A stretch of DNA of 64,000 nt from Acidiphilium sp. (GCA_028688905.1 JAQTXH010000001.1:606156-670155); one strand, 5' to 3'; positions 1-12,176 are shown, numbered from the stretch's first letter. Made by a program: numbers and translations. The notes: generated by a model from the letters alone, not told the origin.

Positions 1-1
1 G

Positions 2-181
2 CGGGTGAATTTGTTCGATCCCACCATGCTGTCGGCTGCCATTGAGGCGAGCGCGACGGTTCAATCGCACACTGTGGCGCAAACCGTGGCACAAACCGAG
101 GCAATGGCACAAATGATCGTGGCGATGTGTCAGCCCAGCGAAGCCCGGCATGGCGAGATTTTGGTCTGGCCGGGCACGTAG
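2..181 (+). CDS. 3' end of an unidentified protein gene, truncated by window start (...LFDPTMLSAAIEASATVQSHTVAQTVAQTEAMAQMIVAMCQPSEARHGEILVWPGT*)
   Basis: Open frame from base 2 to TAG at 179-181; convergent with the next gene. Confidence 0.4.
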   Translation, partial: RVNLFDPTMLSAAIEASATVQSHTVAQTVAQTEAMAQMIVAMCQPSEARHGEILVWPGT

Positions 182-195
182 CGATTCAATGCCAC

Positions 196-1392
196 CTACA
201 CTGTCGAAAGCACGGCGGGTGCCAGGGCCGGCAGTTTCGCCGCCGGGTGGGACGGGTTGCGAAACCGCATCGCGCTGGCGGCACTAACTTCGCCGTAGAG
301 TTCAAATCGCGACGCGCAGGTAACCGCAACCACAGTGCGGGCTTCGGGAAGGGTGAGAAATTGTCGGGCCTCGCCCTCCAGGCTGAGGTGATCGCGCAGC
401 AATTGCCATTCCAGACGGTCGGTGTCCTCGATGAACATGGCGAGAATGCCGGGGCGGTCGCCGGTGAGGCGGGTGGGTGCGAGGGCGGCGAGGCGCTTGC
501 GCATAGCGACCGCAACCTCGTTCTCGCAGCCGGCGCGGGCGGCGAACACGAAAATACCGTTGCCACCGCTGGTCACCGCGAGATTGGCCTCGGGGCCGAA
601 TTCGTCGCGCAGCTGTGTCATCAGGCCGTTTTCGCTGGCCTGGGCGGCGGCGAGCATCAACGGGTCGAGCCGGAGGACGGCGGCTTCATCGTGATCGGAG
701 CGTTGGGCGTTGGACAACATGGTGTTGATGCGTTGGTGCAGCATCGCGAGAGCATTGGTACCATCGGTAGCGGCAATGTCACGCAACCCTTGCGGCAGGG
801 TCATTTTCAGAAGGTAACGCCCAGGGTGGGCGGAAAGCCAGGTTTGCAGATCGGGGTCGATCCGGTCCATCAGGCGCATCCAGGCGGCGCGGTGAACCAA
901 GCGGCCCTCCTCGGCGGAGAGCGTGTCGCAGGCGATTTCAGCGGTGGCACCGTCACGCCCGATCAGCAAATCATACGCCGTCCCGTCCTCAAACCCGGCG
1001 TAGCGCACTGCGAAACCCAGCGCCTCGTGAAGCATCGCGGTGCGGTGAAGATGCAGCAGCGGCATCAGGGTCGCATCGCCGGAAAGCGCGGCGGCAATGG
1101 CGGCGCGGAAACGGGTTTTTCCAACGGCTGTGAGACCGGCGTCGAGCCTGACAAGGGCGGCAACGCGCTCAGCCAGGATGGTTTCGGCAGCCGATAAGTC
1201 GTGGCCGAGATGCGAATTCTCGACCGCGAATTCGGCGGCGTGGCGCTGCGCCGCCAGCTTGCCGTAGCGCGCCGCTGCGGCGACATTGGCCCGCAACACC
1301 GCGATCCGGCTCTTCCAGGCCCTTAGGCCGGCCAGATCGACGAACGCCTTGATGTCGCTGCGGCACTGCGCCCGGGAGTGAGGCATATTCAT
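196..1392 (-). CDS. hypothetical protein (398 aa)
   Basis: Long ORF on the same strand as aroC just upstream; no family recognised. Confidence 0.7.
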   Translation of the reverse strand: MNMPHSRAQCRSDIKAFVDLAGLRAWKSRIAVLRANVAAAARYGKLAAQRHAAEFAVENSHLGHDLSAAETILAERVAALVRLDAGLTAVGKTRFRAAIAAALSGDATLMPLLHLHRTAMLHEALGFAVRYAGFEDGTAYDLLIGRDGATAEIACDTLSAEEGRLVHRAAWMRLMDRIDPDLQTWLSAHPGRYLLKMTLPQGLRDIAATDGTNALAMLHQRINTMLSNAQRSDHDEAAVLRLDPLMLAAAQASENGLMTQLRDEFGPEANLAVTSGGNGIFVFAARAGCENEVAVAMRKRLAALAPTRLTGDRPGILAMFIEDTDRLEWQLLRDHLSLEGEARQFLTLPEARTVVAVTCASRFELYGEVSAASAMRFRNPSHPAAKLPALAPAVLSTV

Positions 1393-1430
1393 AATACAAG
1401 CAGTCTACCGGGCGGGATGTCGTTTTGATA

Positions 1431-2540
1431 TCACGTTTTTGTGATAGGTAGCTGACCAAGCGTGATCTCGCCACATTGTGCTCTATGGCGCAGCCAATGG
1501 TCGGCGAGGACGCAGGCCATCATCGCTTCGCCGACCGGCACGGCGCGGATGCCGACGCAGGGGTCGTGGCGACCTTTGGTCTGGATGTCGATTTCGGTGC
1601 CTGTGGCATCGACGCTGGCGACTTCGGTCAGGATCGAGCTGGTGGGTTTCACGGCAAAGCGCACCACGATGGGCTGACCAGTGGCGATACCGCCGAGAAC
1701 GCCACCGGCGTGGTTGGCGAGGAAGCGGACCGTGCCGTCCGGGTTCATCCGCATCTCATCGGCATTCTGCTCGCCGCGCAGGGCTGCGGCCGCGAAGCCG
1801 TCGCCGATTTCGACCGCCTTGACCGCGTTGATGCCCATCATCGCACTCGCCAGATCGGCGTCGAGCTTGGCATAGATCGGTGCGCCGAGGCCGGGCGGGA
1901 CGCCGGTTGCGGTGATTTCGACGACGGCACCCAGGGAGGAGCCGGATTTGCGGATGATGTCGAGTTCGGTTTCCCACTGGGCGGCGGCGATCGGGTCGGG
2001 GCAGAAGAAATCGTTGCGGTCGATCTCGGCATCGTCATAGTGGGCGCGGTCGATGCCGTGCGGCCCCATTTGGACCAGGGCACCGCGAATGATGACGGTA
2101 TCGCCTAGGATTTTGCGGGCGATGGCACCGGCGGCAACCCGCATGGCGGTTTCGCGGGCGGAGGAGCGACCACCGCCGCGCGGATCGCGCAAGCCGTATT
2201 TCCAGTGATAGGTGATGTCGGCGTGGCCAGGGCGGAAGCTGTCGGCGATGTTGGCGTAGTCCTTGCTGCGCTGGTCGGTGTTTTCGATCAGCAGGGCGAT
2301 CGGCGTGCCGGTGGTGTGACCCTGGTAAACGCCCGACATGATTTTGACGGTATCGGGTTCGCGGCGCTGAGTCGTGAAGCGCGACTGGCCGGGGCGGCGG
2401 CGGTCGAGGAAGGGCTGGATGTCGGCTTCCGACAGGGCAATGCGCGGTGGTGCGCCATCGACGACGCAGCCGATGGCGGGGCCATGGCTTTCACCCCAGG
2501 TGGTGACGCGGAACAGATGGCCGAAGCTGTTATGGGACAT
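1431..2540 (-). CDS. aroC: chorismate synthase
   Basis: [65 protein letters not shown]. Confidence 0.97.
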   Translation of the reverse strand: MSHNSFGHLFRVTTWGESHGPAIGCVVDGAPPRIALSEADIQPFLDRRRPGQSRFTTQRREPDTVKIMSGVYQGHTTGTPIALLIENTDQRSKDYANIADSFRPGHADITYHWKYGLRDPRGGGRSSARETAMRVAAGAIARKILGDTVIIRGALVQMGPHGIDRAHYDDAEIDRNDFFCPDPIAAAQWETELDIIRKSGSSLGAVVEITATGVPPGLGAPIYAKLDADLASAMMGINAVKAVEIGDGFAAAALRGEQNADEMRMNPDGTVRFLANHAGGVLGGIATGQPIVVRFAVKPTSSILTEVASVDATGTEIDIQTKGRHDPCVGIRAVPVGEAMMACVLADHWLRHRAQCGEITLGQLPITKT

Positions 2541-2674
2541 GGTGGTTACTTACGCGTGGAGCCGCGTCATCGAAAGGGATCTGGAAGAAATAGCGTTGCG
2601 CGGGGTTACTTGATGAGAGTCATATCAGTCTGGCTGGAATCGCTCGTGAAGAGCAATCGTCGATGCGGTGTCTG

Positions 2675-2704
2675 AAAAAAGCGCCTCCGGCAAGCCGGAG
2701 GCGC
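2675..2704 (-). terminator. Rho-independent terminator of the PEP-CTERM gene
   Basis: Hairpin GCGCCTCCGGCaaGCCGGAGGCGC (2681-2704) with T-run (minus strand) at 2675-2680. Confidence 0.85.
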
Positions 2705-2753
2705 TGGGTCCCCACCCTAAAGTCATCGTAAGATTAGACGAGAATTTGAGACG

Positions 2754-3491
2754 TCAGGCCCGCTTGCGGCGGCGCAATACCAAGCCGAGGCCAAGCAGCC
2801 CGGTGCCGAGCACAAGCAAAGAGCCAGGTTCTGGTACGGGCGTCACGGTAATGTTAGCAGTCTGGATGCTGAAATTCAGAGCGGCCTGAGTTTGCTCACG
2901 ATCGGCGTAAAATAGTTCGAGCGTATGCTGTCCCGCAGCCAGTTGGATGGACGTGTTCGGCAGAGCACTATCGGCGTGAATGCCGCCCAGATCGTCGACA
3001 TTTTTGCTGTCCACATACAGAAAGGCGTCATCGTCGGCGCTGAGATTGAACGTAAACGTTTCGGGTGCGGCCAGGGTGAATGTGCCGCTGTAAACGGCAG
3101 TTTGGAACGAATTAGTATCGTTTGTGCCGGTGCCATTTGGTGGGAAAAAATTACCGTTGCTAACGGGCAATATGGCTGTACCGGAGCTGGTCTCGGTTAC
3201 GTGTGTATTCATCGACGGACTCCACCACGTCAATTCGCCATTGGCATTGACGTCGCTAGCTGCCGGACCGCCATAGGACGCGTTGTACACCGGCAGGCCA
3301 TCAGGACCGAGGTTCGAGGTCACCATATTCGTGAAAACCCCATCAACCGATTGCCCCCCAAAATCGGCATTTGGTGTCACCGTATAATAGGTCACCCCAA
3401 GCGAACTAATCGCGGTGGCATGGGCGGCGGTCGCGCCGAACATCGCTGTAGCGACTACCGATCCAGCAAGAATAATTGATTTGAAAGACAT
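2754..3491 (-). CDS. secreted PEP-CTERM sorting-domain protein with PA14/fibro-slime-like domain
   Basis: N-terminal signal peptide; C-terminus VPEPGSLLVLGTGLLGLGLVLRRRKRA; central FTFNLSADDDAFLYVDSK...HTLELFYADR. Confidence 0.85.
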   Translation of the reverse strand: MSFKSIILAGSVVATAMFGATAAHATAISSLGVTYYTVTPNADFGGQSVDGVFTNMVTSNLGPDGLPVYNASYGGPAASDVNANGELTWWSPSMNTHVTETSSGTAILPVSNGNFFPPNGTGTNDTNSFQTAVYSGTFTLAAPETFTFNLSADDDAFLYVDSKNVDDLGGIHADSALPNTSIQLAAGQHTLELFYADREQTQAALNFSIQTANITVTPVPEPGSLLVLGTGLLGLGLVLRRRKRA

Positions 3492-3635
3492 GATATGTTC
3501 CCAAAATGACGCAACTGTTAAAAGCTACGCACAATCTGTGCCATAATTTTTTATTGTTTAAAATCATAGACTTAGCACAGTTATTTCAGGGTGTGCCGAT
3601 CAAAGTGTAAAGTTTTCTGACACGCGGGAGACGGC

Positions 3636-3690
3636 TTTTAGAGCCTGATCGCCGGAGGCATGACTCACACGTGAAACCAAAGAGCTAGAG
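3636..3690. repeat. diverged copy (C) of an interspersed TAGAGC-type intergenic repeat
   Basis: TTTTAGAGCCTGATCGCC...GTGAAACCAAAGAGCTAGAG resembles the elements at 28523-28630 and 37667-37778. Confidence 0.45.
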
Positions 3691-3725
3691 TCTGTCAGGG
3701 CTATCTATCGGCGTCTGACAGATTT

Positions 3726-5594
3726 CTAATGTCCGGTCAGGCCCAGCTGCGGGCGCAATGCCGCCAGCAAATCGTCGGCCAAGGCGTTCGGATCGTTCGT
3801 TGTCGTCCGCAGGTGAAACTCGGGGGCCTCTGGGGGTTCGTAGGGGCTATCGATGCCGGTGAAATTGCGGATCTGGCCGGCGTCGGCTTTGCGGTACAGG
3901 CCTTTGGGGTCGCGTTGGCGGCAGATATCGATCGGAGTATCGACGAAGACCTCGTGGAACAGGCCGGACTCGACTTGTTCGCGTGCCATGCGGCGTTCGG
4001 CACGGAACGGGGAGATGAAGCTGACCAACACGATCATCCCGGCGTCGGCAAACAATTTGGCGACCTCGCCGACGCGGCGGATGTTTTCCACCCGGTCGAC
4101 ATCGGTGAAACCGAGGTCGCGGTTGAGGCCGTGGCGGATGTTGTCGCCATCCAGCAGATAGGTGTGCGCGCCGAGCAGATGGAGTTTGGTTTCCAGCAGG
4201 TTGGCGATGGTCGATTTGCCGGAGCCGGACAGGCCGGTGAACCACAATATCGCGGGGCGATGGCCATTGCGGGCCTCGCGGGCGGCGCGGTCGATGGTCA
4301 GCGCTTGGGTGTGGATGTTGCTCGCCCGGCGCAGCGCGTGGCGTACCATGCCGGCGGCGACGGTCGCGTTGCTCACCCGGTCGATCAGGATGAACGCGCC
4401 GGTGCGGCGGTTGGCGTGGTAGGCATCGAACGCCACCGGGGCGGCGAGGGCGATATTGACCAGGGCGACTTCGTTCAAGGCGAGGTTGTCGGCGGCGAGT
4501 TCGTCGAAATTGTTAACGTTGATTTTATGGCGGATTTTCGAGACGACGCCGGAGATCGTCGCGGTGCCGATGCGCGCGATATAGGGGCGGCCGGGCAGCA
4601 GCGGCGTGTCGCTCATCCAGACCAGATCGGCGGCGAATTGATCGGCGACCTCGGGCCGGGCGTCGGGGCTGGCGAGGCTATCGCCGCGTGAGATGTCGAG
4701 TTCGTCGGCGAGGGTGAGGGTGACGGCATCGCCGACGCTCGCGGCGGCACGGTCGCCATCGGCGGTGACGATCCGGGCGATCTGGCTGGAGCGGCCGGAA
4801 CCGGCGACGACGATGGTATCGCCCGGATGGATCGTGCCACCGGCGATGGTGCCGGCATAGCCGCGAAAATTGGCATCCGGGCGGTTGACCCATTGCACAG
4901 GGAACCGGAACGGCCCGGATGTGGCCGCGGCGGGTTCGACGGTTTCAAGATGCTCAAGCAGGGTGGGGCCGCTGTACCAGCCGAGGTTTTCGCTGCGATG
5001 CACGACATTGTCGCCATGGCGGGCGGAAAGCGGAATCGTGGCGATGGTTTCGAAGTGGAACCGCGTGGCGAGGGTGGCGAATTCAGTGGCGATCGCATCG
5101 AATTTTGCTTGATCGTAGCGGATCAGATCGATCTTGTTGACCGCCAGAACCACGTGGCGGATGCCGAGCAGATCGGCGATGAAGGCGTGGCGGCGGGTTT
5201 GGGTGAGCAATCCCTGGCTGGCATCGACCAGCAGGATCGCGAGTTGCGCGGTCGAGGCACCGGTCGCCATGTTGCGGGTGTATTGTTCGTGGCCGGGCGT
5301 GTCGGCGATGATGAATTTGCGGCGTGGGGTCGCCATGAAACGGTAGGCGACGTCAATGGTGATGCCCTGTTCGCGTTCGGCCTCCAACCCGTCGACCAGC
5401 AAAGCATAGTCGATATTCGCCCCATCGGTGCCGAATTTTTTGGAATCCTGTTCGAGGGCGGCGCGCTGATCGTCGGGGATATTGTCGGTGTCGAACATCA
5501 GGCGGCCGATCAGGGTGGATTTGCCGTCATCGACCGAGCCGCAGGTGAGCAGGCGGAGCAAGGACCGGGTCGCGGTGAGGGTTATGTCGTTCAT
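3726..5594 (-). CDS. cysNC: bifunctional sulfate adenylyltransferase subunit 1 / adenylylsulfate kinase
   Basis: EF-Tu-like GTPase ([32 protein letters not shown]) followed by APS kinase ([27 protein letters not shown]). Confidence 0.96.
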   Translation of the reverse strand: MNDITLTATRSLLRLLTCGSVDDGKSTLIGRLMFDTDNIPDDQRAALEQDSKKFGTDGANIDYALLVDGLEAEREQGITIDVAYRFMATPRRKFIIADTPGHEQYTRNMATGASTAQLAILLVDASQGLLTQTRRHAFIADLLGIRHVVLAVNKIDLIRYDQAKFDAIATEFATLATRFHFETIATIPLSARHGDNVVHRSENLGWYSGPTLLEHLETVEPAAATSGPFRFPVQWVNRPDANFRGYAGTIAGGTIHPGDTIVVAGSGRSSQIARIVTADGDRAAASVGDAVTLTLADELDISRGDSLASPDARPEVADQFAADLVWMSDTPLLPGRPYIARIGTATISGVVSKIRHKINVNNFDELAADNLALNEVALVNIALAAPVAFDAYHANRRTGAFILIDRVSNATVAAGMVRHALRRASNIHTQALTIDRAAREARNGHRPAILWFTGLSGSGKSTIANLLETKLHLLGAHTYLLDGDNIRHGLNRDLGFTDVDRVENIRRVGEVAKLFADAGMIVLVSFISPFRAERRMAREQVESGLFHEVFVDTPIDICRQRDPKGLYRKADAGQIRNFTGIDSPYEPPEAPEFHLRTTTNDPNALADDLLAALRPQLGLTGH

Positions 5595-6532
5595 CAGAAA
5601 TAACCTTCCCGCTTCTTTTTTTCCATCGCCGCCTGATCATCGTGATCAATCAGGCGGCCCTGGCGTTCCGATACGCGGGAGGCACGCATTTCGGCGATGA
5701 TGGCGGGCAGGGTCGTGGCATCGGAATCGACGGCAGCGGTGAGCGGGTAGCAGCCGAGGGTGCGGAAGCGGATTTTCCGCAGTTGCCGGGTCTCGCCGGG
5801 GGTGAGCGTCAGGCGATCGTCATCCACCATGATCAACTGGCCATTGCGTTCGACGACCGGGCGTTCCTTGGCGAAGTAGAGCGGTACCACGGGGATCGCC
5901 TCACGGGCGACATAATCCCAGATATCCGCCTCGGTCCAGTTCGACAATGGAAATATCCGCATGGTCTGGCCAGGGGCGAGACGGGTGTTGAACAACGTCC
6001 AAAGCTCCGGGCGTTGCGCCTTGGGATCCCAGCCATGCTGGGCGTTGCGGACCGAGAAGATGCGTTCCTTGGCGCGGGATTTTTCCTCGTCGCGCCGGGC
6101 ACCGCCGAACGCGCCGTCGAAGCCGAATTCATCGAGAGCGGCTTTCAGCGGTTCGGTTTTCATGATCTGGGTGTAGGTCGAGGCTCCATGGTCGAATGGG
6201 TTGATACCCGCTGCGGCGGCTTCGACATTGGTGCGGATAATCAACTCGAGGCCGAGGCGGTGGATTGTGTGATCGCGAAATTCGATCATTTCACGGAATT
6301 TCCAGCCGGTATCGACATGCAACAGGGCGAACGGCGGCTTGGCGGGGTAGAATGCCTTCATCGCCAGATGCAGCATGACTGAACTGTCTTTGCCAATCGA
6401 ATAAAGCATCACAGGATTGCGCAAGCCCGCGACCGCTTCACGGATGATTTCAATGCTCTCGGCTTCGAGGGCAGCTAAATTAGCAGCCTCTCCGTTAGTG
6501 GCGCGCGCTTCGTTTTGGGCGGCGAGCATCAT
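5594..6532 (-). CDS. cysD: sulfate adenylyltransferase subunit 2
   Basis: PAPS-reductase-like [35 protein letters not shown]; overlaps cysNC. Confidence 0.96.
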   Translation of the reverse strand: MMLAAQNEARATNGEAANLAALEAESIEIIREAVAGLRNPVMLYSIGKDSSVMLHLAMKAFYPAKPPFALLHVDTGWKFREMIEFRDHTIHRLGLELIIRTNVEAAAAGINPFDHGASTYTQIMKTEPLKAALDEFGFDGAFGGARRDEEKSRAKERIFSVRNAQHGWDPKAQRPELWTLFNTRLAPGQTMRIFPLSNWTEADIWDYVAREAIPVVPLYFAKERPVVERNGQLIMVDDDRLTLTPGETRQLRKIRFRTLGCYPLTAAVDSDATTLPAIIAEMRASRVSERQGRLIDHDDQAAMEKKKREGYF

Positions 6533-6578
6533 GGTAAAATCCCGTAAATGAGCAATGTTACAGAGATGAGACCAGAAA

Positions 6579-6606
6579 CGCCCCCGACCTGCAAGGGTCG
6601 AGGGCG
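6579..6606 (-). terminator. probable terminator downstream of the Do-type protease gene
   Basis: CGCCCcCGACCtgcaaGGTCGaGGGCG hairpin; weak T-tract on minus strand. Confidence 0.5.
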
Positions 6607-6690
6607 AAATTGAAACAATCCGGTCTTCAGGATGCGATCAGGTAGAGGCGCGTTTCACGCATCGCCCTGCCGGGAGAAACCACCCGGTCG

Positions 6691-8214
6691 CTACTTTTTG
6701 GCGTCGGACGCGGGTAACGGGACGGCAACGAAGATCGCCTGATTGCCGCGCATGACGCGGAGCGCGATCGCCTTCGCCTTTTGCGCCTCCGCCTTGTGGA
6801 TCGCGGCAACCGCATCGTCCGGGTTGGTCACGGGGGTGCTGCCGACACCAACGACCACGTCGCCTGAACGTAACCCCGCTTCATCGGCCGGAGAATTTGG
6901 TACGACGCTCGCGACGACAGCCCCCTGGCTCGACATCGGCATGTTGAGCTGCTGACGATCGGACTCGGTCAGCGGCGCGAGGGTAAGACCCAGTTCGGGT
7001 TTGTTGGTGGAGGCATTCGGATTATTGCTGCTTGGCCCCTGGCTGAAAGCAGCCTCGGCGTCCGACGGCATTTTTTCCACCGTGATCGCCGTGCTTTTTT
7101 CCTGGCCGTCGCGCTCGTAATTTACCTTCGCGGCGTCACCCGGTTTGATCTCGGAAATCGCCAGCGCAAGGTCACGCGGGTTGGTGACGGCTTTACCGTC
7201 CACTTGCGTGATGACGTCGCCGGGTTTCAGGCCGGCCTTCGCCGCAGGGCCGTTAGGCACGGTTTCGGCGACGAGGGCACCGTCGGTGGCACCGTCATGG
7301 CTCTTGAGACCCATGGCGGTGGCCATTTCCGGGCTGATCATCTGAACCTGCACGCCGATGAAACCACGGGTAATATGGCCCTGCTTGATCAGTTCGGTCG
7401 TGATCCGCTTGACCATATCCGACGGGATCGAGAAGCCGATGCCGACCGAACCGCCGGTGGGGGTCAGGATGGCAGTGTTGACGCCGATCACCTGTCCCTT
7501 TTGGTTCAGCAGCGGGCCACCGGAATTGCCCTCGTTGATCGGCGCGTCGACCTGGATGAAGCTGTCGTACTCGCCATCGCCGATGTCGCGGCCCAGGGCG
7601 GAAACCACGCCGGTGGTTACAGTTTCAGCCAGTCCGAACGGGTTGCCGATCGCGATTACCCACTGGCCCGGGGTGACCTTCGCCGAGTCGCCAAATTCGA
7701 GGTAGGGAAACGGCTTTGAGCGAGAGACCTTGAGCACCGCGAGATCGGTGCTGGGATCGGTGCCGATCACTTTCGCGACCAGGCGTTCACCGTCGGACAG
7801 GGTGACGAACACCGATTTGGCGTTTTTCACCACGTGGTTGTTGGTGACCAGATAGCCTTTCGGGCTGATAAAGAAACCCGACCCCTTGGCTTCGACCGCC
7901 TGGGGTTGCTGCGGCTGGGCGAACGGAAACGGAAATGGAAACGGCGTCGGCATGCCCGGCGGCCCTTGCTCGGCGGCCGTCTGAACTTTCAGATGCACGG
8001 TGACCGAAACCACGGCGGGTTTCACGATGGTGACAAGTGGTGCGAAGCTCGGGATCGGTTTGAAATCCTGCTGCACCTTCGCGGTTGCGTTCAGCGACTG
8101 GTCATCGGCGAAGGCGGGGCGGAGGGTGGCGATGGCGAGCGAGGTTCCGGCGAGCAGCACGGCCGAGAAGGTCGCAATCCGTTGCGACCGGCGACGTGCG
8201 AGGAACGATGTCAT
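6691..8214 (-). CDS. Do/DegP-family periplasmic serine endoprotease
   Basis: Signal peptide; NNHVV, DLAVLKV, GNSGGPLLN catalytic motifs; two PDZ domains. Confidence 0.95.
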   Translation of the reverse strand: MTSFLARRRSQRIATFSAVLLAGTSLAIATLRPAFADDQSLNATAKVQQDFKPIPSFAPLVTIVKPAVVSVTVHLKVQTAAEQGPPGMPTPFPFPFPFAQPQQPQAVEAKGSGFFISPKGYLVTNNHVVKNAKSVFVTLSDGERLVAKVIGTDPSTDLAVLKVSRSKPFPYLEFGDSAKVTPGQWVIAIGNPFGLAETVTTGVVSALGRDIGDGEYDSFIQVDAPINEGNSGGPLLNQKGQVIGVNTAILTPTGGSVGIGFSIPSDMVKRITTELIKQGHITRGFIGVQVQMISPEMATAMGLKSHDGATDGALVAETVPNGPAAKAGLKPGDVITQVDGKAVTNPRDLALAISEIKPGDAAKVNYERDGQEKSTAITVEKMPSDAEAAFSQGPSSNNPNASTNKPELGLTLAPLTESDRQQLNMPMSSQGAVVASVVPNSPADEAGLRSGDVVVGVGSTPVTNPDDAVAAIHKAEAQKAKAIALRVMRGNQAIFVAVPLPASDAKK

Positions 8215-8385
8215 TCAAGCTTCCTTTATAGTTGGCCGGCCGTTGAGGGCCGCAGTGAGGCAAAACCGGGATCGGTCACGTTATTGATTCCGAGTCGCTA
8301 CACTATTCGCGTAACGGATCGATTACCTAGCACGCGATAGAGGGGCAATTCTAAACGCGGACAGACTGTACCGATGAAACTCGTT

Positions 8386-9117
8386 TCATGTGCGGACATC
8401 CACAAGCACCAGTTCAGTTTCCGCGGCACCCGCTTCGATCACGATCGCGCGCTCGTCGTTGATCGCGATGCCATCGCGCGCCTGCGCGTGGATGCTATCG
8501 CGCGCCTGCGCGGGGACACCATTAACCGAAAACGAGCCGGTCGGTGCCACCAGATAGGCGGCGCGTCCCGGGGCGATGGAATAGACCGTGCGCTCGCCGG
8601 GCGCGAGGCGCGCGGCCAGCACGCCGGCATCGGCGTAGAGCGGCAAACCACCATTTTCGGCGTCGCCTGGCCGGCCGCCGGCCAAAATCTGTAGGCCGGA
8701 ACCTAGAGAGCGGGGAAATTGCCGGCTGGCCCAACCGGGCTTGATGCCGGTGCGATCGGGGATGATCCAAATCTGGAACAGCCGGGTGGGTTCATCTTCC
8801 TGATTGTATTCGGCATGGGTGATGCCGGTACCCGCGTGCATCACCTGCACGTCGCCGGCGCGGGTGACCCCCTCGTTGCCGAGGCTGTCCTTGTGGGTGA
8901 TGGCACCCTGGCGGATGAAGGTGATGATTTCCATGTCGCGATGCGGGTGCGGGTCGAACCCCGTGTGGGGGGCGACCTCGTCGTCGTTCCACACGCGCAG
9001 TGCTCCCCAGCCCATCCTCGCGCGGTCGTGATAGCCGCCGAAGCTGAAATGATGGTGGGCGTCGAGCCAAGTGTTGCGGAAGTGGCCGATCTCGGCAAAC
9101 GGGCGAAGTTCGATCAT
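8386..9117 (-). CDS. pirin-family protein
   Basis: HHHFSFGGYHDRARMGWGALRVWNDDEVAPHTGFDPHPHRDMEIITFI; likely start MIELRPF at 9117. Confidence 0.92.
   Translation of the reverse strand: MIELRPFAEIGHFRNTWLDAHHHFSFGGYHDRARMGWGALRVWNDDEVAPHTGFDPHPHRDMEIITFIRQGAITHKDSLGNEGVTRAGDVQVMHAGTGITHAEYNQEDEPTRLFQIWIIPDRTGIKPGWASRQFPRSLGSGLQILAGGRPGDAENGGLPLYADAGVLAARLAPGERTVYSIAPGRAAYLVAPTGSFSVNGVPAQARDSIHAQARDGIAINDERAIVIEAGAAETELVLVDVRT
8467..8514. repeat. 24-bp in-frame tandem duplication inside the pirin gene
   Basis: GATGCCATCGCGCGCCTGCGCGTG / GATGCTATCGCGCGCCTGCGCGGG, 22/24 identical. Confidence 0.8.
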
Positions 9118-9182
9118 GATTAAATCTCCAGAAGCGCGGTTATAGTTCGATATCGAATGATATAGGATTCTGGAGTTGCAGA

Positions 9183-9632
9183 TCAACCGGCTTCGGCTCC
9201 CGTACCAAGGCGGCGGAGCAGACGATCGAGCACTGCGAGATCGTCGTCGGAGACAGCGCCCATTGCCGCCGCAATATCGCTTGCATGCTGCGGGAACAGG
9301 GCTTCGATCAGGCTTCGGCCCGTCGCAGTCAGCACGACCCGCACGCTACGCCGGTCTTCCGGGCAGGCGACCCGTTCCACCAGATCGCGTCGTGCGAGTT
9401 TGTCGATCACGTCGGTCAGATTGCCGGGGCTGGTGAGGATTTTGCGGGAAAGATCGCGCTGGGTGAGCGGGCCGAGGTGCAGCAATGCTTCGAGTACGCC
9501 AAGCTGGGTGTGGGTTAATCCGGCCTCGGTGAGGCGCGGTGCGGTACGTGCGCTGACCGCATGGCAGGCCCGCATCAGTTTTACATAGGCGCGGATCGCG
9601 GCTTCGGTCCGTTCATCGTCAACGCCGAACAT
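9183..9632 (-). CDS. MarR-family transcriptional regulator
   Basis: LTHTQLGVLEALLHLGPLTQRDLSRKILTSPGNLTDVIDKLARRDLVERVACPEDRRSVRVVLTATGR; divergent from folded neighbours and adjacent to pirin. Confidence 0.92.
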   Translation of the reverse strand: MFGVDDERTEAAIRAYVKLMRACHAVSARTAPRLTEAGLTHTQLGVLEALLHLGPLTQRDLSRKILTSPGNLTDVIDKLARRDLVERVACPEDRRSVRVVLTATGRSLIEALFPQHASDIAAAMGAVSDDDLAVLDRLLRRLGTGAEAG

Positions 9633-9635
9633 GGT

Positions 9636-10520
9636 TTAGCGGTTCATCAACACGGCGAGTTTAGCGTGTTCCAGCACATGGCGCGTTACGCCGCCCAGAA
9701 TGAGCTGGCGCAAGCGCGAATGCGAATAGGCCCCCATCGCGAGCAGATCGGCACCGTACTCTTCGACGGCGGCGAGGAGGCCGGCACCGGCATTGCGGTC
9801 GATGGCGCGAAACGCGGTGGTGTCGGCTGAGATGCCGTGGAGTTCGAGGAAGCCCGCCAGGCGATCGGCACCAGGGCCTTGGCGCTGATAATCGGGCGAG
9901 TGAAAAATCCGCACGGCGGCGGCTTTAGCGAGCCAGGGCAGCACTGAGGCCACGGCGGAGGCGCTCTCGGCAGTGCCGTTCCACGCGATGGCGATGCGGG
10001 TACCAATGGCCACGGGCACATCCACCGGGGCGATCAGGGCGGGACGGCCGGAATCGAACAGCACGGCGTGAAGGGCATCGGCCGATGCAACCTCTTCGGC
10101 GGATTTTGGATGTGGCACCACGATCAGATCGGAGAGGCGGGCCTCGCCGGCGACCAGTTCCTCCTCGCGTCCCACCACCGATGAAAACCGGGCCGTCGCA
10201 GTGCGCACCACGCCGTCCGCCGCGCGGAGCGGGGCACCGACGGCGATGCCCCGCGCGGCGGTTTCCTGAGTGAACAGGGCAGCGAGGGCGGCGGCTTCAG
10301 AATTACCCTCTTTTTCAGTGCTGACCATCATTTCCTCGATCATCGCGCCGGACAGGCCTTCGCCGGCCAAAGGTGCGACATCGCGGGTGTCGGTGCGGAC
10401 GTGGAGGGCGTGCAGATGCGCCCGCCAGCGCTCAGAGAGCAGCAGGGCGGTCGTCAGGGCGGCGCGCGCCGAGGCAACGCCCGCCAGCGGCAGCAGGATT
10501 TTACAAATGGCCATGCTCAA
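9636..10520 (-). CDS. universal stress protein (UspA family)
   Basis: Tandem Usp-like fold; C-terminal LLAMGAYSHSRLRQLILGGVTRHVLEHAKLAVLMNR. Confidence 0.9.
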   Translation of the reverse strand: MSMAICKILLPLAGVASARAALTTALLLSERWRAHLHALHVRTDTRDVAPLAGEGLSGAMIEEMMVSTEKEGNSEAAALAALFTQETAARGIAVGAPLRAADGVVRTATARFSSVVGREEELVAGEARLSDLIVVPHPKSAEEVASADALHAVLFDSGRPALIAPVDVPVAIGTRIAIAWNGTAESASAVASVLPWLAKAAAVRIFHSPDYQRQGPGADRLAGFLELHGISADTTAFRAIDRNAGAGLLAAVEEYGADLLAMGAYSHSRLRQLILGGVTRHVLEHAKLAVLMNR

Positions 10521-10563
10521 CGCCCCCGATGTAATGCTCCACCGTCACTATCTATGCCCAATA

Positions 10564-11869
<1,306 letters not shown>

Positions 11870-11897
11870 CTAAACCGATGCAAAAAGGGAACAAGCC

Positions 11898-12152
11898 ATG
11901 ACACGAATGTCCACACGCAAACTGCTCACCCCGGTTCTGATCGCCGGCCTTGCTCTCAGCCTCGCGGCCTGCGGTTACACGCCGGGTTCGCGCGCCCTTT
12001 CGGGCGGCGCGATCGGTGCCGGCACCGGTGCCATCATTGGTGCGGCAACGGGCGGTTCGGCGGCAACGGGCGCACTGATCGGCGGCGGTATCGGCGCAAT
12101 CGGCGGCGCGGTGACCAACCCGAACACGGTCAATCTCGGCCACGCCCCGTAA
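11898..12152 (+). CDS. small glycine-zipper lipoprotein
   Basis: Lipobox-like LSLAAC; GAIGAGTGAIIGAATGGSAATGALIGGGIGAIGGAV. Confidence 0.85.
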   Translation: MTRMSTRKLLTPVLIAGLALSLAACGYTPGSRALSGGAIGAGTGAIIGAATGGSAATGALIGGGIGAIGGAVTNPNTVNLGHAP

Positions 12153-12176
12153 TTTTCGCTCAAATCACGGGATTTT

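Noticed and set aside
127-1197. Long plus-strand ORF opposite 196-1392
   Set aside because: Antisense shadow ORF of a GC-rich gene; low-complexity composition, no recognisable domain.
3729-4691. 320-aa plus-strand ORF opposite cysNC
   Set aside because: Mirror of a confidently identified gene; frame artefact of high GC.
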